A stretch of DNA of 64,000 nt from Treponema sp. J25. GTDB lineage: Bacteria; Spirochaetota; Spirochaetia; Treponematales; Breznakiellaceae. A program made the position numbers and the translations under genes. Numbering within the stretch: position 1 is the stretch's first letter; every line of letters begins with the position of its first letter. Shown piece after piece: positions 8,948 to 17,710 of this stretch. The notes below the pieces were generated by a model. It saw only the letters and a list, made by a program, of their open reading frames with translations. It was not told the DNA's origin and searched no databases. Location: positions 140,687 through 204,686 of the forward strand of contig NZ_PTQW01000003.1 of the NCBI RefSeq assembly GCF_004343725.1. Direction: 5' to 3'.

Positions 8948-10300
8948 ATGGCGGCAACCGAATCAATTATTGAAAAATACCTAGAGGCTACAGAACGACT
9001 TGATCCCATTAAATGTATTGGTCGGGTTATCCGGGTCCAGGGCCTTTTGATAGAAAGCCGGGGGCCTCAGGCAATTATTGGCGAACTCTGCCGCATCGAT
9101 GTACCGAAAGGGCGGGGGGTTATTCAGGCGGAGGTGGTAGGCCTGCGGGGCGAGACGGTCCAACTCATGGCCTTTGAGGATACCACCGGCATCGAGGTGG
9201 GCAATCGGGTGGTGGCAACGGGGGAACTCCTTTCTGTGCCTGTTTCCAAGAAACTCCTTGGCAGGGTGCTGGATGCCCTGGGGCGGCCCACCGATGGGAA
9301 AGGAGCTATCGAAGCGACCCATTCATATCCCGCTATCGCAGAACCTCCAGACCCGATTAAACGGAAGCGGATTACCCAGCAGGTTGCGACGGGCGTCCGG
9401 GTAATTGATGGTCTTTTACCGGTAGGAAAGGGGCAGCGGCTAGGGATCTTTGCGGGCTCCGGGGTGGGAAAGTCTACCCTCCTCGGTATGATTGCCCGCA
9501 ATACCAGCGCGGATGTAAACGTGGTGGCCCTTATCGGTGAGCGGGGCCGCGAGGTAAACGATTTTATAGAAAACGATCTGGGACCGGAAGGCCTTGCCCG
9601 TTCGGTTATTGTGGTTTCCCCTTCGAGTGCCCCTCCCCTTGCCCGGCTCCGGGGGGCTTACGTGGCCACCGCCATTGCCGAGTATTTTCGGGATCAGGGG
9701 CTTGATGTGATGCTCCTTTTTGATTCGGTAACCCGTTTTGCCCGGGCCCAGCGGGAAATTGGTCTTGCCATTGGGGAACCCCCCGCAACCCGGGGCTATA
9801 CCCCCAGTGTGTTCGATTCCATGCCCCGGCTCCTGGAACGTTGTGGAACCTCCGAAAAGGGAACCATCACCGGCTTTTATACGATCCTTGTGGAAGGGGA
9901 CGACATGGATGAACCCATCGCCGACACGGTGCGGGGAATCTTAGATGGCCACATTGTGCTTTCCCGGCGGCTTGCCCAGCAAAATCACTATCCGGCGGTG
10001 GATGTCCTTGCCAGTGTGTCCCGGCTTGCGCCGGTATTGGCCGGGCCGGTAACCAAAAAAGCCGCCGGTTATATCCGACGCCTCCTGGCAACCTATGCAG
10101 AGGCGGAGGACCTTATCAATGTGGGGGCCTACAAGATGGGGAGCAACCCCGGTATCGACGAAGCAATAGCAAAAAAAGCTTCCATCGATGAGTTCCTTAT
10201 CCAGGGAATTGAAGAAAAATCGTCCCTTTCCGAGACCCTTTCCTTTTTAGGGAAGGTGGCAGGGATGGAAATTCCCGACCTTGAAAAGGGACGGTTTTGA
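8948..10300 (+). CDS. fliI: Flagellum-specific export ATPase FliI
   Basis: A 450-residue F1-beta-like ATPase of the flagellar type III export gate. Walker A is GSGVGKST (around residue 174), followed by ALIGERGREVNDFI and Walker B VMLLFDSVTRFA. The type III family signature PPATRGYTPSVFDSMPRLLER is split here as PPATRGYTPSVFDS and MPRLLERCG. The ribosome-binding site is GAGGTG. Its TGA overlaps the TTG start of fliJ. Confidence 0.97.
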   Translation: MAATESIIEKYLEATERLDPIKCIGRVIRVQGLLIESRGPQAIIGELCRIDVPKGRGVIQAEVVGLRGETVQLMAFEDTTGIEVGNRVVATGELLSVPVSKKLLGRVLDALGRPTDGKGAIEATHSYPAIAEPPDPIKRKRITQQVATGVRVIDGLLPVGKGQRLGIFAGSGVGKSTLLGMIARNTSADVNVVALIGERGREVNDFIENDLGPEGLARSVIVVSPSSAPPLARLRGAYVATAIAEYFRDQGLDVMLLFDSVTRFARAQREIGLAIGEPPATRGYTPSVFDSMPRLLERCGTSEKGTITGFYTILVEGDDMDEPIADTVRGILDGHIVLSRRLAQQNHYPAVDVLASVSRLAPVLAGPVTKKAAGYIRRLLATYAEAEDLINVGAYKMGSNPGIDEAIAKKASIDEFLIQGIEEKSSLSETLSFLGKVAGMEIPDLEKGRF

Positions 10301-10755
10301 AACGTTTTCGCTTTAATCTTGAAAAACTTCTGGAACTTCGCCGCTTTGCCGAGGAAGAGGCCGAACGGGAACTCGCCCGGGCTATTGGAGAACTTTCTGA
10401 ATTGGAACGGCGGCTTGCTTCCCTGGCGGAAGAACGGGTTCAGGTGGCCCGGGAACGGTTTTCCCATCCCCATTCGGTGGCAGAGCTGCGCCATCTGGAA
10501 TTATACTTGTTACGATTAGATCAACAGAAGGAAAAACTCCTGGAAGCCATGGCGATTGCATCCCAGAACGTTGAACGGGCTCGCCAGAATTACCTGGAGG
10601 CGAGTCGGGATAAACGGGTGGTAGAAAAACTTAAAGAAAAAAAACATTCCCAGTACAGGAAAGAACTTTTCAAAGAAGAAACCCGGCTCCTCGATGACCT
10701 CGGGGGAAGGAAAAGACCCCTCCTTTCTGATGCCCCTGAAGAAAGGAGCTTGTGA
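10297..10755 (+). CDS. fliJ: Flagellar export chaperone FliJ
   Basis: A 152-residue, almost wholly coiled-coil protein, the central stalk of the export ATPase and a chaperone-escort protein. The N-terminus MKRFRFNLEKLLELRRFAEEEAE matches the FliJ pattern (RFxFxLexLLxxR). It starts at TTG 10297, with TTGA overlapping the fliI stop, so it relies on translational coupling. It is the last gene of the flagellar operon here. Confidence 0.88.
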   Translation: MKRFRFNLEKLLELRRFAEEEAERELARAIGELSELERRLASLAEERVQVARERFSHPHSVAELRHLELYLLRLDQQKEKLLEAMAIASQNVERARQNYLEASRDKRVVEKLKEKKHSQYRKELFKEETRLLDDLGGRKRPLLSDAPEERSL

Positions 10756-10800
10756 AAGGGACCGTGCTTTCTGCTTTTCTATACGCCGTCCCCAAAGATC

Positions 10801-10816
10801 CTTCCCCTCGGGGAAG
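10801..10816. terminator. Perfect short hairpin between convergent genes
   Basis: CTTCCCC-TC-GGGGAAG is a perfect 7-bp stem with a 2-nt loop, lying between convergent fliJ and the nucleoside kinase gene. No U-tract follows on either strand, so a Rho-independent role is uncertain. Confidence 0.3.
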
Positions 10817-10847
10817 CAAGATCAGTCCCTGCCGCCTCAAGCGACCG

Positions 10848-12506
10848 TTAATACTTAAACTCGCTTTCCCCAATGAATTCCCTCAGGATGCTTTGTCCTG
10901 GAACGTAATGGCTGGGAATGGGCGCAAAATTTTCCAGAAACGATAGAAGCCGAACCGCCTCTCCATATTCGGGCATGGTGGGTTTTATCGACCGCAGGAG
11001 GGGTTCTGCGTATACTTTCAGAACTGAAAGCTCATAATCCAGGGCAGAGTTAAAGGCCACATCGGCACTTTCCTGGAAAGGGAAGATATGCTTTTTTTCT
11101 CCCCGTTGAACACTGGGCCACATACGCAGGGTCCCCTGGGCGGAGTTACCCCGGAACTGGTAGTCCCGGACCATTCGACGGATAAGACGGTTATCGCTGG
11201 TAGATACCCGGTTATGGTCGTCTAGATTAAGTTGGGTAAGGGCCGAAACATACAATTTAAATTTCTGTTCCCGGGGAATGTGGGGGGTAAGTCGGTCATT
11301 TAAGCCGTGAATTCCTTCCACGATCAGCATGGAACGGTTTCCCATCTTGATTTTTCGTCCCCCGGCCCGACGCATGCCGCTCTTAAAATCGTAGGAGGGA
11401 ATCTCTACTTCCTCACCCTGGAAGAGTGCCAGGAGCTGTTCGTTAAGGTATTCCACATCCAGGGCCTCAAGGCACTCGTAATCGGGTTTCCCTTCTTCAT
11501 CGAGGGGTGTTTTGTCATGGTTTACGTAATAATCATCAAGACTGATAGGGATGGGATCAATACCAAGCACCTTCAACTGAATGGCCAGGCGCTTGGCGGT
11601 GGTGGTTTTCCCCGAACTTGAAGGCCCCGCAATGAGCACCATTTTTACTTTGTCCTGACGCTCGTAAATTTGGTCTGCGATTTCTGCAAGTTTCTTTGCC
11701 TGGAAGGCCTCGGCAATTTGAATAAAGTCCTTTATCTTTCTGTTGGCTACCAGGGTGTTCAGGTTTCCTACCGCGTGGACCCCCACAATACGACCCCATT
11801 TTTTATATTCTTTATACACCGCAAAGAGTTTGGTGTTTTGTTCTAGTTCAGCCAGTTTCAGGGGCCACCCGGCAGGGGGGTACCGGAGTAATAAGCCCTG
11901 TTCATAGGGGAGGAGCCCAAACACTTCCATGAGCCCCGTCCGGGGGAGCAAGGGGGCGATACAGAGATCCATGAAGCCCCGACATTCATTGACGGGAACC
12001 AGGGCTTCACTGCGCTGTTCCAGAAGCAGGGCCGTATCGGTTTGTCCCGTTTCCGTAAAGTACCGGAGGGCATCCGCATAGGAGAGGTAAAAGAAACGGA
12101 TAGGAATATCCTCAGCCACAAGGGCCTTCATGGTTTTTTCAAGACGATCGATTTCTTCTGCGGTGGGGGGCTGTTCATCCCCAAAGCTGTAGTAGTAGCT
12201 GTGTCCCAGGGAATGCCCTACATACAGGTTTCGATTAGGGAACACATCCCGTGCCGCAAGGGCGAGGAGGAACGAGAGGGAACGGCGATACATTACTACC
12301 CCCTCGGGATCCCGCAGGGTTACCGGTTCAAGCCGGACATTTATCTCAAGGCGATGGGAAAGGGCCACCACTTCATTGTTTGCCTTGGCGGCCACAATGG
12401 GGACATCGCTGGGTTCAAAATATTCAAGGAGGCTTTCTACACGGGTCCCATAGGGGCTTCGTATTTCTGTGCCATTTGCAAATTGGATGGTGATTTCATT
12501 ATTCAT
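10848..12506 (-). CDS. TGS-domain uridine kinase-like nucleoside kinase
   Basis: A 552-residue protein. The N-terminal 60 residues resemble a TGS/ubiquitin-like fold (ITIQFANGTEI). A middle part resembles the threonyl-tRNA synthetase editing-domain family (VGHSLGHSYYYSF). The C-terminal half is a P-loop uridine kinase/PRK domain with GPSSSGKTTTAKRLA near residue 287, plus SLDDYYV and IVEGIHGLN. The likely role is ATP-dependent phosphorylation of uridine/cytidine in salvage. ATG 12506 is chosen because GAGGAGGTTTTCT lies just upstream; longer in-frame starts up to 12650 have no such site. The TGS-kinase architecture is common in spirochaetes and Firmicutes, but the substrate is inferred. Confidence 0.85.
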   Translation of the reverse strand: MNNEITIQFANGTEIRSPYGTRVESLLEYFEPSDVPIVAAKANNEVVALSHRLEINVRLEPVTLRDPEGVVMYRRSLSFLLALAARDVFPNRNLYVGHSLGHSYYYSFGDEQPPTAEEIDRLEKTMKALVAEDIPIRFFYLSYADALRYFTETGQTDTALLLEQRSEALVPVNECRGFMDLCIAPLLPRTGLMEVFGLLPYEQGLLLRYPPAGWPLKLAELEQNTKLFAVYKEYKKWGRIVGVHAVGNLNTLVANRKIKDFIQIAEAFQAKKLAEIADQIYERQDKVKMVLIAGPSSSGKTTTAKRLAIQLKVLGIDPIPISLDDYYVNHDKTPLDEEGKPDYECLEALDVEYLNEQLLALFQGEEVEIPSYDFKSGMRRAGGRKIKMGNRSMLIVEGIHGLNDRLTPHIPREQKFKLYVSALTQLNLDDHNRVSTSDNRLIRRMVRDYQFRGNSAQGTLRMWPSVQRGEKKHIFPFQESADVAFNSALDYELSVLKVYAEPLLRSIKPTMPEYGEAVRLLSFLENFAPIPSHYVPGQSILREFIGESEFKY

Positions 12507-12621
12507 AGAAAACCTCCTGAGCATAACAATATCACGAGCCTGAGGGGGAAAACCTTCCCGGGCCTTGCCTTTGTGATAGAAAGCCCTGTAAAAGGGATTC
12601 TTTGAGTCTGGTGTAGAGTAG

Positions 12622-12650
12622 ATGATAAGAGGGAAACCTATAAAATTCAA
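12622..12650 (-). promoter_or_regulatory. Sigma-70-type promoter for the nucleoside kinase gene
   Basis: On the minus strand TTGAAT, a 17-nt spacer and TATCAT. It would give a leader of about 110 nt that contains the AGGAGG site used at ATG 12506. It lies within the longer open frame, which supports the shorter start. Confidence 0.5.
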
Positions 12651-12692
12651 GAACCTCAGGAAAATCTATTATCTTTCACCGAAACAATAGGG

Positions 12693-13565
12693 TTAGCGTA
12701 CTCGAGGCTGGGACTGTAAAAAATCAAGGAGCGGTTTTCCCCAAAATGGGGTTACCTGGGAATTCCTCTTTTCTTGCAAGAAAGAATCGTACTGCTTTTT
12801 CATAAACTGCTGGATGTTTTCTTTGGCTTCCGGTGAAATCCCTGGTTCTTCAGTGAGCAGTTCTTCGATAAAATCATGGGCTTCCTCGGCTGACCACAGG
12901 CTTTCATCGTAACAGGTTAAGGCATACAGGGCCGCGGGGACGCAGTTAATGCTGTGCTGTTTTACAAAAAGAATAGAAGCGCTAATAGCCCGGGCCCCCT
13001 GGTGCAGTTCTTGGATATGGGAGGTAAAAAGCTCCTGGTCCTCATGACGGTTCAGGAAGGCCTCGAATTGTTTCCATGCGTGGACCACCACCATCACATG
13101 GAGACTCGGAATGCACATCAGATGAGGATCCAGGAAATGAATCAGAATGAAGCGAGGATGTTTTAAATACCGGGGGCGCTGGGTGGTGGAAAGATTGTGC
13201 CGGTATACCTCTGCTGCGAAAGAATAGAGCCTTCCCATGGAATCTACAAAGGCTGCTATTTCCTCTTCGGCGGAGGGGCCATACCGATCGAGAAGAAAAC
13301 CTACTGACCGGATCCAGAAAAAGACAAAGTCCAGGTAGATGTTTACCTTTTCAGGAACAAAGGGAATCTCCTGGTCCAGTGGATGATCTACCTGACTGAC
13401 TGGAATTTTTCCCCGATGGAGAACCGCCCAGTACTGGAGCCCAAAGAAGTCTCGCAGGGCCCGCCCAAGGCAGCGAAGTCCGGCCTGACGAATTTTTTTA
13501 TGCTTCAAAGCCTTGAACACAGTGCGCCACACCGAATACTGTGCAATATGTCCTCTGTAATGCAT
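12693..13565 (-). CDS. Unknown conserved-looking protein, 290 residues
   Basis: I do not recognise this family with confidence. It is mainly alpha-helical and rich in aromatic and His residues. It contains HFLDPHLMCIPSLHVMVVVHAW near residues 150-170 and a later LFVKQHSINCVPAALYAL. The PSLH and spaced His recall the PAP2/inositolphosphotransferase pattern, but the arginines of that motif are not obvious, so this is only a hint. ATG 13565 and the upstream in-frame GTG 13586 both lack a Shine-Dalgarno sequence, leaving the start open. It is transcribed towards the nucleoside kinase gene and may share its messenger. Confidence 0.6.
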   Translation of the reverse strand: MHYRGHIAQYSVWRTVFKALKHKKIRQAGLRCLGRALRDFFGLQYWAVLHRGKIPVSQVDHPLDQEIPFVPEKVNIYLDFVFFWIRSVGFLLDRYGPSAEEEIAAFVDSMGRLYSFAAEVYRHNLSTTQRPRYLKHPRFILIHFLDPHLMCIPSLHVMVVVHAWKQFEAFLNRHEDQELFTSHIQELHQGARAISASILFVKQHSINCVPAALYALTCYDESLWSAEEAHDFIEELLTEEPGISPEAKENIQQFMKKQYDSFLQEKRNSQVTPFWGKPLLDFLQSQPRVR

Positions 13566-13668
13566 GATAGTGGAAAAGCATAGCACAGTTTATCTTTTTG
13601 TGCAGTACCCTCTATAGAAAAAAGTTATAAGTCTGCCGGTTTAGATCGGCGGGGTAAGATTATACGAC

Positions 13669-13697
13669 TTGACAAAGGCGGTACGTCCATGGCACAT
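13669..13697 (+). promoter_or_regulatory. Possible promoter of the tRNA-Arg gene
   Basis: A perfect TTGACA (13669-13674) stands about 68 bp upstream of the tRNA. The matching -10 at 17-18 nt (GCACAT/CACATA) is poor, so only the -35 is convincing. Confidence 0.35.
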
Positions 13698-13741
13698 ACA
13701 AATATCTCTTGGTCTTGTCTTAAAAGACCCGGATGAGAAGA

Positions 13742-13815
13742 GCGACATTAGCTCATCAGGATAGAGCAACTGCCTTCTAAGCAGTAGGTAGGGGGTTCGA
13801 GTCCCTCATGTCGCG
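13742..13815 (+). tRNA. tRNA-Arg (anticodon UCU)
   Basis: A full cloverleaf can be drawn: acceptor GCGACAT pairs with ATGTCGC, D-arm GCTC/GAGC, anticodon arm ACTGC-CTTCTAA-GCAGT with anticodon TCT at 13776-13778, and T-arm GAGGG/GGGTTCGAGTCCC-type. It reads AGA codons. The CCA is not encoded (GGAA follows the acceptor). It is a single, isolated tRNA gene. Confidence 0.93.
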
Positions 13816-13906
13816 GAAAGTATTTTCTTCCCTCGTTGGATTGTATGGGATTTCGATAAAGAAATAATTCCTTTATAATTGAGACACTCCTCTTTGTCGT
13901 GGCGGG

Positions 13907-14497
13907 TTAAACTTCACTGAACACCGTGGCGGTAAAGGTATACAGTTCCGCTCCCGGCTCTTGATAGGACCCCGGTGGAAGGCCTGCCTTGCGACAGAGG
14001 TAGTCTAAAAATTCCTCTCGATTCCATCCTTGCTCTACGGGAACCTGGGGGAGCAAAACCCCCGCCCGGCCCCGATGTATCAGGTAGAGCCCATGATGAC
14101 CCACCACCACATCCTTCGGGTTGTCGCAGCGCTCAAGGGGAGAAAGGACCGAAATTTCGATGCTACATCGGGGGAGTTCTTCTTCACTCAAGGGCGGGAA
14201 TCGGGGATCTTCAAAGGCGGCCTCTAGGGCCATGTCCCGCACGGTTTCCTCAAGGGGCCGGACCGCTACCATCCGGCCGATACAGCCCCGGAGGGCCTTT
14301 CCCTTTTCGAGGGTTACAAAGGCCCCAGAGGGGGTTTTCAAAGCAGAGGCCCCTGCGGAAACCTGTGAAACAAGGTCCGCCGGATAGGGGAGAATTTCCT
14401 GTACGGGGATATGCACCGCCTGGCGCTGGAGGGCCCGTTCGATGGTCCTGCGGGCCAGGGCCAGCAAATAGGTTTTCTCTACCGGAGAGAGTTGCAT
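13907..14497 (-). CDS. AMMECR1-domain protein (AmmeMemoRadiSam system protein A)
   Basis: A 196-residue protein with the family signature LRGCIG (about residues 69-74), then RFPPLSEEELPRCSIEISVLSPLE and a C-terminal tail. In many bacteria and archaea AMMECR1 is encoded with a Memo protein and a radical SAM enzyme. Here the radical SAM member lies 2.2 kb away on the same strand with gnd, on the opposite strand, between them. No Memo gene is seen in the window. ATG 14497 has no Shine-Dalgarno; a TATACT box ends 6 nt upstream, so the mRNA may start at the A of ATG. Biochemical function is unproven to my knowledge. Confidence 0.88.
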   Translation of the reverse strand: MQLSPVEKTYLLALARRTIERALQRQAVHIPVQEILPYPADLVSQVSAGASALKTPSGAFVTLEKGKALRGCIGRMVAVRPLEETVRDMALEAAFEDPRFPPLSEEELPRCSIEISVLSPLERCDNPKDVVVGHHGLYLIHRGRAGVLLPQVPVEQGWNREEFLDYLCRKAGLPPGSYQEPGAELYTFTATVFSEV

Positions 14498-14503
14498 ATC
14501 TAT

Positions 14504-14532
14504 AGTATACCATTCTTTTTTCGTTCTGCATA
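14504..14532 (-). promoter_or_regulatory. Promoter placed for a leaderless AMMECR1 transcript
   Basis: On the minus strand the -10 TATACT is at 14509-14504, with a weak -35 TATGCA 17 nt upstream. The -10 ends 6 nt before the start codon, which puts the expected +1 on the ATG. Confidence 0.5.
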
Positions 14533-14590
14533 GTTTCTCAGTATATATGAAAAAATATATTTATCACCTTTTCATTTCCCTACCACATCG

Positions 14591-14619
14591 TTATATTTAC
14601 ACTATAAGCTCGATATAAA
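14591..14619 (+). promoter_or_regulatory. Promoter of gnd
   Basis: TTATAT (14591-14596), a 17-nt spacer and TATAAA (14614-14619) in an AT-rich gap. The leader would be about 70 nt and contain the AGGGAGGA ribosome-binding site used by gnd. Confidence 0.45.
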
Positions 14620-14696
14620 CCTCTTGGATCTGCTTTTTGAAAAAATATCACGATTTTACAACCAGGAGGATTCATTCTTGATAGGGAGGATGGGAC

Positions 14697-16115
14697 ATGC
14701 AGGCTGATATTGGATTAGTAGGTCTCGCGGTCATGGGGGAAAACCTGGTACTCAATATGGAACGGCACGGTTATAGGGTGGCGGTGTATAACCGGACCGT
14801 CGAAAAGGTTGATGCTTTTGTGAAAACCCGGGGAAAGGACAAAAACATCCTTCCTGCCCATAGTCCGCAGGAACTGGTATCTCTTCTTACCCGTCCTCGG
14901 CGGATTATGATGATGGTGAAGGCGGGACCGGCGGTGGACGAAACAATACAGCAAATTCTTCCCTATCTTGAGGCGGGGGATATTCTTATTGACGGCGGTA
15001 ATTCCCATTATGTGGATACGGAACGGCGGCTCAAGGATCTTTCTGCTCGGGGAATCCGATATGTCGGTATGGGGGTTTCCGGTGGCGAGGAGGGGGCCTT
15101 GAATGGACCTTCCCTTATGCCCGGCGGAGACGAGACGGCTTGGCCTCATATAGGGGGGATATTTCAGTCCATTGCAGCCCAGGTTGAGGGGAGCCCCTGC
15201 TGCGACTGGATTGGCCCAGGTGGATCCGGCCATTTTGTGAAGATGGTGCATAACGGGATTGAATATGGGGACATGCAGCTTATCGCCGAAGTTTACCAGA
15301 TATTGCGGGATCGACTGGGCCTTTCGGCGGATGAAATGGCGCCGATTTTTGATGAGTGGAATAGGGGGAACCTTTCAAGCTATTTAATTGAAATTACATC
15401 CCATATTCTGCGATATAAAGATGAGGATGGCCAGCCCCTGGTTGATAAGATTCTTGATGCGGCGGGACAAAAGGGAACCGGAAAATGGACGGGTATGAGC
15501 GCCCTGGAATGGGGAGTTCCCCTTACCCTGATTACTGAGGCAGTATTTGCCCGATCCCTTTCTGCCCGAAGAGATGACCGGCTAGAGGCCGCTTCGCTGT
15601 TGGGCGTCCCCTCTATCCAGCGGTTTGAAGGCCCCCTTCAACCCTACCTTGATGAGGTAGCACTAACCCTGTATGCCGCAAAGATAGTTTCTTATGCGCA
15701 GGGCTTCCTTCTCTTGCAAGAAGCATCCCGCAGTTCGGGCTGGAATTTAAACCTCGGGGCCATTGCGATGCTCTGGCGGGGAGGCTGTATCATCCGTTCC
15801 CGCTTCTTAGGAAAAATAAAAGAGGCCTATGATCGTAATCTATCGCTATCAAACCTGATTCTGGATCCCTACTTTGCAGACCAGCTTCGTAATGCGGAAG
15901 GGGCCTGGCGCCGGATTGTGGCGGATGCGCTGATGCAGGGAATCCCTGTGCCTGCCCTTGCCTCCGGTCTTTCCTGGTATGATGGTTTTCGAACCACCCG
16001 ATTGCCGGCAAACCTTATTCAGGCCCAGCGGGACTATTTTGGGGCCCATACCTATGAACGGGTGGATACGCCCCGCGGAACCTTCTTCCATACCCAGTGG
16101 ACCACGAACTCCTGA
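14697..16115 (+). CDS. gnd: 6-phosphogluconate dehydrogenase, decarboxylating
   Basis: A 472-residue NADP-type Gnd of the oxidative pentose phosphate pathway, converting 6-phosphogluconate to ribulose 5-phosphate and CO2. The Rossmann start GLVGLAVMGENLVLN, the DGGNSHYVDTERR block and the catalytic GPGGSGHFVKMVHNGIEYGDMQ are all present. The long 472-residue dimeric form ends in a C-terminal tail as expected (HTQWTTNS). AGGGAGGA is 7 nt before ATG. The gene stands alone, divergent from the AMMECR1 gene and convergent with the radical SAM gene, which ends 8 bp away. Confidence 0.97.
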   Translation: MQADIGLVGLAVMGENLVLNMERHGYRVAVYNRTVEKVDAFVKTRGKDKNILPAHSPQELVSLLTRPRRIMMMVKAGPAVDETIQQILPYLEAGDILIDGGNSHYVDTERRLKDLSARGIRYVGMGVSGGEEGALNGPSLMPGGDETAWPHIGGIFQSIAAQVEGSPCCDWIGPGGSGHFVKMVHNGIEYGDMQLIAEVYQILRDRLGLSADEMAPIFDEWNRGNLSSYLIEITSHILRYKDEDGQPLVDKILDAAGQKGTGKWTGMSALEWGVPLTLITEAVFARSLSARRDDRLEAASLLGVPSIQRFEGPLQPYLDEVALTLYAAKIVSYAQGFLLLQEASRSSGWNLNLGAIAMLWRGGCIIRSRFLGKIKEAYDRNLSLSNLILDPYFADQLRNAEGAWRRIVADALMQGIPVPALASGLSWYDGFRTTRLPANLIQAQRDYFGAHTYERVDTPRGTFFHTQWTTNS

Positions 16116-16123
16116 AAACCTTT

Positions 16124-17149
16124 TCAATAATAGATAGGAAGGGGTGCCTTGCAGGAGGCGCAGCGATAGGAGCCATGGAAGCCCTCTTCCCCATCGGCGG
16201 GTGGTATCTTTTCCAGAGCCACAAGACGAGTATGGTAGTTGTGGCGTTCGATGACCAGGGCTCCGCAGACGGGACAGCGGGTATTGTTGGAGTTGGTCCA
16301 GAGATTTCCCACGTACACGTAGCGGAGGATTTTTTGTGCCCCGGTGGCGATGGAAAAGAGAAAGGTCCCTGAGGTAGGAGGAGCCTGGTAGCGATAGGCG
16401 GGATGGTATGCCGAAAGATGCCAGGGGATGTGGGGAGAGAGCCGGCCTATCCATTCAGCTATGGCAAGGAGTTCTTCCTCAGTATCGTTTATGCCGGGAA
16501 CCACCAGGGTGGTTATTTCGGTGTGTACCCCCATTTCATGAGCAAGGGAGATAAAACGGCGGACCGCATCCAGGTCGCCGCCGAGAATGGTGCTATAGGT
16601 CTGACTGGAAAAACTTTTTAAATCCACATTAGTAGCATCCACAAGACGGAGAATTTCCCGGGCCGGCTTTTCCTGAATACATCCATTGGTTACAAGCACA
16701 TTGGCGAGCCCCCGTCGGTGGGCTTCTGTCATGCTGTCTAATAGGTATTCGGCATGAACCAGGGGTTCCGAATAGGTGTAGGCGATGGCCCCGGTGTGGC
16801 TTTCTTCTGCCTTCTCACAGAGTTGGGCGGGGGAAAGAAAACGAAGGGGGATCTCCGTCCCTTGCGATATTTCCCAGTTCTGACAGAAGGGACAGCGGAG
16901 GTTGCATCCTACAAAACCTACTGAAAAGATAGAGGTGCCGGGGCGAAAATGATAAAGGGGCTTTTTTTCAATGGGATCCACCGCAAGAGAAGAAAGGGCC
17001 CCGTAGTAGGGAAGGTCGATTCCTTCTTCTCCTCCCTGTCGAACCTTACAGAGCCCAAAGGTCCCTTGCTTCAGGGTACACTGGTGGGGACAGAGTGTAC
17101 AGCGGATCCGTTGGTTGTCTTCTCTGGTAAAGAAGCGCCCCTTCTGCAT
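16124..17149 (-). CDS. AmmeMemoRadiSam system radical SAM enzyme
   Basis: A 341-residue radical SAM protein related to pyruvate formate-lyase activating enzymes. The 4Fe-4S motif CNLRCPFC is at residues 82-89. Extra cysteines CTLCPHQC at the N-terminus and a CPVC...CASC pair at the C-terminus suggest additional metal sites, as in the AmmeMemoRadiSam group. The substrate is unknown to me. Its ATG shares bases with the stop of the upstream 124-residue gene (TAATG), so the two form a coupled pair. It belongs functionally with the AMMECR1 gene at 13907-14497. Confidence 0.88.
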   Translation of the reverse strand: MQKGRFFTREDNQRIRCTLCPHQCTLKQGTFGLCKVRQGGEEGIDLPYYGALSSLAVDPIEKKPLYHFRPGTSIFSVGFVGCNLRCPFCQNWEISQGTEIPLRFLSPAQLCEKAEESHTGAIAYTYSEPLVHAEYLLDSMTEAHRRGLANVLVTNGCIQEKPAREILRLVDATNVDLKSFSSQTYSTILGGDLDAVRRFISLAHEMGVHTEITTLVVPGINDTEEELLAIAEWIGRLSPHIPWHLSAYHPAYRYQAPPTSGTFLFSIATGAQKILRYVYVGNLWTNSNNTRCPVCGALVIERHNYHTRLVALEKIPPADGEEGFHGSYRCASCKAPLPIYY

Positions 17150-17523
17150 TATGGCAGTTCCTTTTTCAGCCGTTCCCGTACTTTATGAAGATGGGAGAGA
17201 AACTGCACTTCATCCTGCACTTCAAAGGGTTCGTGGATAATTCCATGGGCTCCCTTTTTTACCCAGATTTTTACCAGTTGCAGGGTTTCCCCTGTTTCCA
17301 GGGCCACCGCCGGAAGCTCTTCCACATAGCTGATATCGGTCACTTTAAACTCAAGAATAGTAGGGCTATCGCCCAGGGGATTGAATACAAAAATCAATTT
17401 TTCCTTTTCAAAGGGATGGGGGCGGGGATACCCGGTAAAGGGAACCGTATCTTTCGGAGGACCGCCACTGTAGCGGGTAATCTCAAAAAAGGGCGCAATA
17501 CCAAGGTAGTGGTCAATAGTCAT
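17149..17523 (-). CDS. Unknown protein coupled to the radical SAM gene
   Basis: A 124-residue cytosolic-looking protein (MTIDHYLGIAPFFEITRY...) with a beta-rich middle and a charged C-terminal helix ending RLKKELP. I do not recognise the family. ATG 17523 is preferred because AAAGGGG lies 5 nt upstream; an in-frame ATG at 17538 has no ribosome-binding site. Direct stop-start coupling to the radical SAM gene suggests a shared process or simple co-expression. Confidence 0.65.
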   Translation of the reverse strand: MTIDHYLGIAPFFEITRYSGGPPKDTVPFTGYPRPHPFEKEKLIFVFNPLGDSPTILEFKVTDISYVEELPAVALETGETLQLVKIWVKKGAHGIIHEPFEVQDEVQFLSHLHKVRERLKKELP

Positions 17524-17675
17524 AGTTACCCCTTTCATCTCGTGCTGGTGATTTTCTGATATACCTTATTTTAATGATAGTCATAAAAAGGGCGATGGAC
17601 AAGTTTTTATAAAAGTAAAAAGCCCGTAAGATAGGGAGAAACAGGGGACTGTTTCCGAGGAAACGTTACCTTTGC

Positions 17676-17704
17676 TAGTCATGATGGAATAAAACGGGTA
17701 GAAT
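17676..17704 (+). promoter_or_regulatory. Promoter placed for a leaderless nudC transcript
   Basis: TAGTCA (17676-17681), a 17-nt spacer and TAGAAT (17699-17704); the -10 ends exactly 6 nt before ATG 17711. No Shine-Dalgarno is present between them. Confidence 0.55.
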
Positions 17705-17710
17705 ACCCAT

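Noticed and set aside
10752..10946. A 64-codon frame overlapping the fliJ stop (GTGA)
   Set aside because: It runs into the 3' end of the convergent nucleoside kinase gene and has no ribosome-binding site of its own or recognisable composition.
14678..14707. A nine-codon TTG frame behind AGGAGG just before gnd
   Set aside because: Too short and rare-start; the second site AGGAGG-like sequence serves gnd directly and nothing suggests attenuation.
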